Of a stretch of 6,927 bases of DNA, positions 4,281 to 6,927 are shown in pieces. The first letter of the stretch is position 1, and each line of letters starts with the position of its first letter. Position numbers and translations under genes: made by a program. The notes below the pieces were generated by a model. The model was not told the DNA's origin. It was given only the letters and a program-made list of their open reading frames with translations, and searched no databases. This stretch comes from Chloroflexota bacterium (GTDB lineage Bacteria > Chloroflexota > Dehalococcoidia > UBA2979): the NCBI GenBank assembly GCA_009843585.1, contig VYDC01000067.1, forward strand, positions 1-6,927, in the 5' to 3' direction.

Positions 4281-6927
4281 TCAGGCCGGACGTGCGCCGA
4301 CGGCGGCCTGCGCCGCCGCCAGCAGCGCGATGGGGACGCGGTAGGGGGAGCAGGAGACGTAGTCGAGTCCGGCCTCGTGGCAGAAGGCCACCGAGGGCGG
4401 GTTCCCCCCGTGCTCGCCGCAGATGCCGACCTTGAGATCGGGCCTCGCGCGGCGCCCGCGCTCGATCCCGAGCTTCACCAGCCCTCCCACCCCGACCGTG
4501 TCGAGCTCCACGAACGGGTCGCGCGAGAGGACGCCGGCCTCGAGGTAGGCCGGGAGGAAGCGCCCGGCGTCGTCGCGCGAGAGCCCGAAGGCCGTCTGCG
4601 TGAGGTCGTTGGTCCCGAAGGAGAAGAAGTCGGCGTGCTCGGCGATGAGGTCGGCGACCAGGCAGGCGCGCGGGAGCTCGATCATCGTCCCGATGGCCAC
4701 GTCGACGCGGCGCCCCGCCGCCTCCATCGTGCGCTCCGCGACCGCCACCACGCGCTCGCGGAGCACGGCCAGCTCGGCCTCGGTGCTCACGAGCGGGATC
4801 ATGATCTCCGGGTGGACCTCGACCCCCTCGGCGTCGAGCTCGCACGCCGCCTCGAGGATCGCCCGCACCTGGGTCTCGTAGATCTCGGGGTAGGTGATAG
4901 CGAGGCGGACGCCCCGGTGCCCGAGCATCGGGTTGAACTCGCGCAGCGCGTCGACCCGGCGCGCGATCGCCTCCGGCGGGCGCCCGAGCGCCCGGGCCAG
5001 CTCCTCCTGCTCCCTCCCCGCGCGCGGGAGGAACTCGTGGAGCGGCGGGTCGAGCAGGCGGATCGTGACCGGGTAGCCGTCCATCGCGCGCAGGATCCCG
5101 GCGAAGTCGCCTCGCTGCATCGGCAGGATGCGCGCGAGAGCGGCGCGGCGCGCGCCCTCGTCCTCGGCGAGGATCATCTCGCGGACGGCGAGGATCCGGT
5201 CCTCGCCGAAGAACATGTGCTCGGTGCGGCAGAGCCCGATTCCCTCGGCGCCGAAGGCGCGCGCCCGCTCGGCGTCCTCCGGCGTGTCGGCGTTCGCGCG
5301 AACGCCCAGCCGCCGGCGGCGGTTGACCCAGGTCATCAGCCGCTCGTACTCGGGCGGGAAGGAGGCGTCGGCGAGCGCCACGGCGCCCCGCATCACCTCC
5401 CCCGTCGAGCCGTCGATGGAGATGACCTCGCCGGCAGGCACCTCCAGCAGGCCGCCCTTCCCGTCGGGCACGGTGAAGAGGTCGCGGCCGTGGTCGATCT
5501 GCAGCGCCGAGCAGCCGGAGACGCACGGAGTCCCCATCCCCCGCGCCACGACGGCGGCGTGAGACGTCGTGCCGCCGCGGGCCGTCAGGATCCCGACCGC
5601 GCTCGACATCCCCTCGATGTCCTCCGGGCTCGTCTCGTCCCGCACCAGGATCGCGGCCTCGCCCCGGGCCTGCGCCTCCACCGCGGCGGCCGGCGTGAAG
5701 ACGGCCGAGCCGACGGCGGCGCCCGGCGAGGCCGCGAGCCCCCGCGCGATCACCTCGCGCGGCGCCCCGGGGCGGAAGACCTTGTGGAGGAGCTCGCCGA
5801 GCTGCTCCGGGTCCTGGCGCGCTATCGCCTCGTCCTCGTCGATCAGGCCCTCGGCGACCATGTCGACGGCGCTCGCCACCATCGCGTAGCCGCTGCGCTT
5901 CGCGCTCCGCGTCTGCAGGATCCAGAGGCGGTCCTGCTGGATCGTGAACTCGATGTCCTGCACGTCGCGGAAGTGCTCCTCGAGGCGCGTCGAGGCCTCG
6001 GCGAGCTCGGAGAAGGCCCGGGGCATCGCCTCCTCGAGCGTCGCCCCCTCCCCCGGGCCGCCCGGCGCCTCGGAGGCGAGGCTCCGGGGCGTCCGGACGC
6101 CGGCGACGACGTCCTCGCCCTGCGCGTTCACCAGGAACTCCCCGACCAGTCCCCGCGCCCCGGTCGCCGGATCGCGCGTGAAGCAGACCCCGGTCGCGCA
6201 GTCGTCGCCGAGGTTCCCGAAGACCATCGCCTGCACCGTCACCGCGGTCCCCCACTCGGAGGGGTAGCCGTGCAGCTGGCGGTAGACGACGGCGCGCGGC
6301 GAGTTCCAGGAGCCGAAGACGGCGGCGATCGCGCCCCAGAGCTGCTCCCCCGGATCGTCGGGGAAGGGGCGCCCGCCCTGCTTCAGCACGACCTCCTTGT
6401 AGCGCGCGACCAGCTCGCGCAGGTCGTCGGCCGGGAGGTCGGTGTCGAGCTCCACGCCGCGGCGGCGCTTCGCCTCGGCGAGCAGCGCCTCGAAGGGATC
6501 CTCGCTCTCCTCGGAGGCGCGGCGGACGCCGAGCACGACGTCGCCGTACATCTGCACGAAGCGGCGGTAGGAGTCGTAGGCGAAGCGCTCGTCGCCGGAG
6601 GCGCGCGCGAGGCCGGCCGCGGTCTCGTCGTTGAGGCCGAGGTTGAGCACGGTGTCCATCATCCCCGGCATCGAGACCCGCGCCCCGGAGCGCACGGAGA
6701 GCAGGAGCGGGCTCGACGGGTCGCCGAAGCGGGCTCCGGCGAGCGACTCGACGTGCTCGATGCCGGAGGCGACCTGCTCCCGAAGGCCGGGCGGGTAGCT
6801 CTGGCCGCGCGCGTAGTAGGCCGAGCAGACCTCCGTCGTGATCGTGAAGCCCGGCGGGACCGGGATCCCGATCTCGCTCATCTCGGCGAGGCCGGCGCCC
6901 TTGCCCCCGAGCAGCTCCCCCATCGCC
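4281..6927 (-). CDS. ppdK: Pyruvate, phosphate dikinase (5' partial)
   Basis: PPDK catalyses pyruvate + ATP + phosphate = PEP + AMP + pyrophosphate, reversibly, in the cytoplasm. It serves gluconeogenic PEP formation or pyrophosphate-driven glycolysis. The gene runs from the right edge to TGA at 4283-4281, and 881 residues are visible. Numbering from the Met at 6921-6923, the ATP-grasp domain shows LLGGKGAGLAEM (Lys8) and SVRSGARVSMPGMMDT (76-91). FTRDPATGARG and LQTRSAKRSG follow. The swivelling phosphohistidine domain has ARGGTTSHAAVVARG with His455 (codon 5559-5561). The TIM-barrel PEP/pyruvate domain has GLCRTEHMFF, RLLDPPLHEFLP, MIELPRA (metal ligand Glu749), FGTNDLTQ (Asp773), GICGEHGGNP and AFCHEAGLDY (acid/base Cys848). 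By comparison with characterised enzymes this Met is internal and about 14 residues plus the promoter lie beyond the window. All catalytic residues are present. No PDRP-type regulatory kinase gene is seen nearby. Confidence 0.97.
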   Translation of the reverse strand, partial: AMGELLGGKGAGLAEMSEIGIPVPPGFTITTEVCSAYYARGQSYPPGLREQVASGIEHVESLAGARFGDPSSPLLLSVRSGARVSMPGMMDTVLNLGLNDETAAGLARASGDERFAYDSYRRFVQMYGDVVLGVRRASEESEDPFEALLAEAKRRRGVELDTDLPADDLRELVARYKEVVLKQGGRPFPDDPGEQLWGAIAAVFGSWNSPRAVVYRQLHGYPSEWGTAVTVQAMVFGNLGDDCATGVCFTRDPATGARGLVGEFLVNAQGEDVVAGVRTPRSLASEAPGGPGEGATLEEAMPRAFSELAEASTRLEEHFRDVQDIEFTIQQDRLWILQTRSAKRSGYAMVASAVDMVAEGLIDEDEAIARQDPEQLGELLHKVFRPGAPREVIARGLAASPGAAVGSAVFTPAAAVEAQARGEAAILVRDETSPEDIEGMSSAVGILTARGGTTSHAAVVARGMGTPCVSGCSALQIDHGRDLFTVPDGKGGLLEVPAGEVISIDGSTGEVMRGAVALADASFPPEYERLMTWVNRRRRLGVRANADTPEDAERARAFGAEGIGLCRTEHMFFGEDRILAVREMILAEDEGARRAALARILPMQRGDFAGILRAMDGYPVTIRLLDPPLHEFLPRAGREQEELARALGRPPEAIARRVDALREFNPMLGHRGVRLAITYPEIYETQVRAILEAACELDAEGVEVHPEIMIPLVSTEAELAVLRERVVAVAERTMEAAGRRVDVAIGTMIELPRACLVADLIAEHADFFSFGTNDLTQTAFGLSRDDAGRFLPAYLEAGVLSRDPFVELDTVGVGGLVKLGIERGRRARPDLKVGICGEHGGNPPSVAFCHEAGLDYVSCSPYRVPIALLAAAQAAVGARPA

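Noticed and set aside
1346..4435. A 1029-codon open frame on the + strand across cmk, plsC and glmS
   Set aside because: It is out of frame with three clearly recognised enzymes, its product is a low-complexity Ala/Arg/Gly/Pro string, and stop codons are scarce in any frame at this GC content.
4234..6255. A 673-codon minus-strand open frame overlapping ppdK
   Set aside because: It is a shifted frame of ppdK with biased Arg/Gly/Ala composition, and all PPDK catalytic motifs are in the other frame.
6921..6923. ATG at 6923 as the ppdK start
   Set aside because: It lies within the conserved LLGGKG lead-in of PPDK. Known enzymes have about 14 more residues before this Met, and the frame is open to the window edge.

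Overview
This is a bacterial chromosomal segment of very high GC content. Third codon positions are almost all G or C, and as a result several other frames stay open for long stretches. It carries five protein genes, all recognisable housekeeping or central-metabolism enzymes. I see no mobile element, CRISPR array, RNA gene or defence module. The composition and the pseudouridine synthase/cmk/acyltransferase gene order fit a high-GC lineage such as a deep-branching Actinomycetota, but other high-GC phyla fit as well. The phylum cannot be fixed from this window.

Layout. Bases 1-731 (+) hold an RsuA/RluB-type 16S/23S rRNA pseudouridine synthase that lacks only its first few codons. Bases 732-846 are a short non-coding gap with two GC-rich hairpins, a weak sigma-70-like promoter candidate, and a Shine-Dalgarno sequence in front of cmk. 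Bases 847-1596 (+) encode cytidylate kinase. Its frame has no ATG, GTG or TTG at any plausible start, and an ATT codon with a well-spaced GGAG is the best candidate. Bases 1593-2399 (+) encode a PlsC-type lysophospholipid acyltransferase whose GTG start overlaps the cmk stop by 4 bases. Bases 2406-4247 (+) encode full-length GlmS, 6 bases after the acyltransferase. A 33-bp gap separates it from the convergent ppdK (4281 to the window end, minus strand), encoding pyruvate phosphate dikinase and missing only about the first 14 residues.

How they fit together. cmk, plsC and glmS are so tightly packed that they almost certainly share a transcript. Cmk phosphorylates CMP, including CMP released when CDP-diacylglycerol is used. 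PlsC makes phosphatidic acid, the precursor of CDP-diacylglycerol. GlmS makes glucosamine-6-phosphate for UDP-GlcNAc. The cluster therefore reads as envelope-precursor supply downstream of an rRNA-modification gene. PPDK interconverts pyruvate and PEP and appears to be an independent unit. I found no new system here. The points most worth a second look are the apparent non-canonical cmk start, the divergent C-terminal region of Cmk, and substitutions in the sugar-phosphate site of GlmS.
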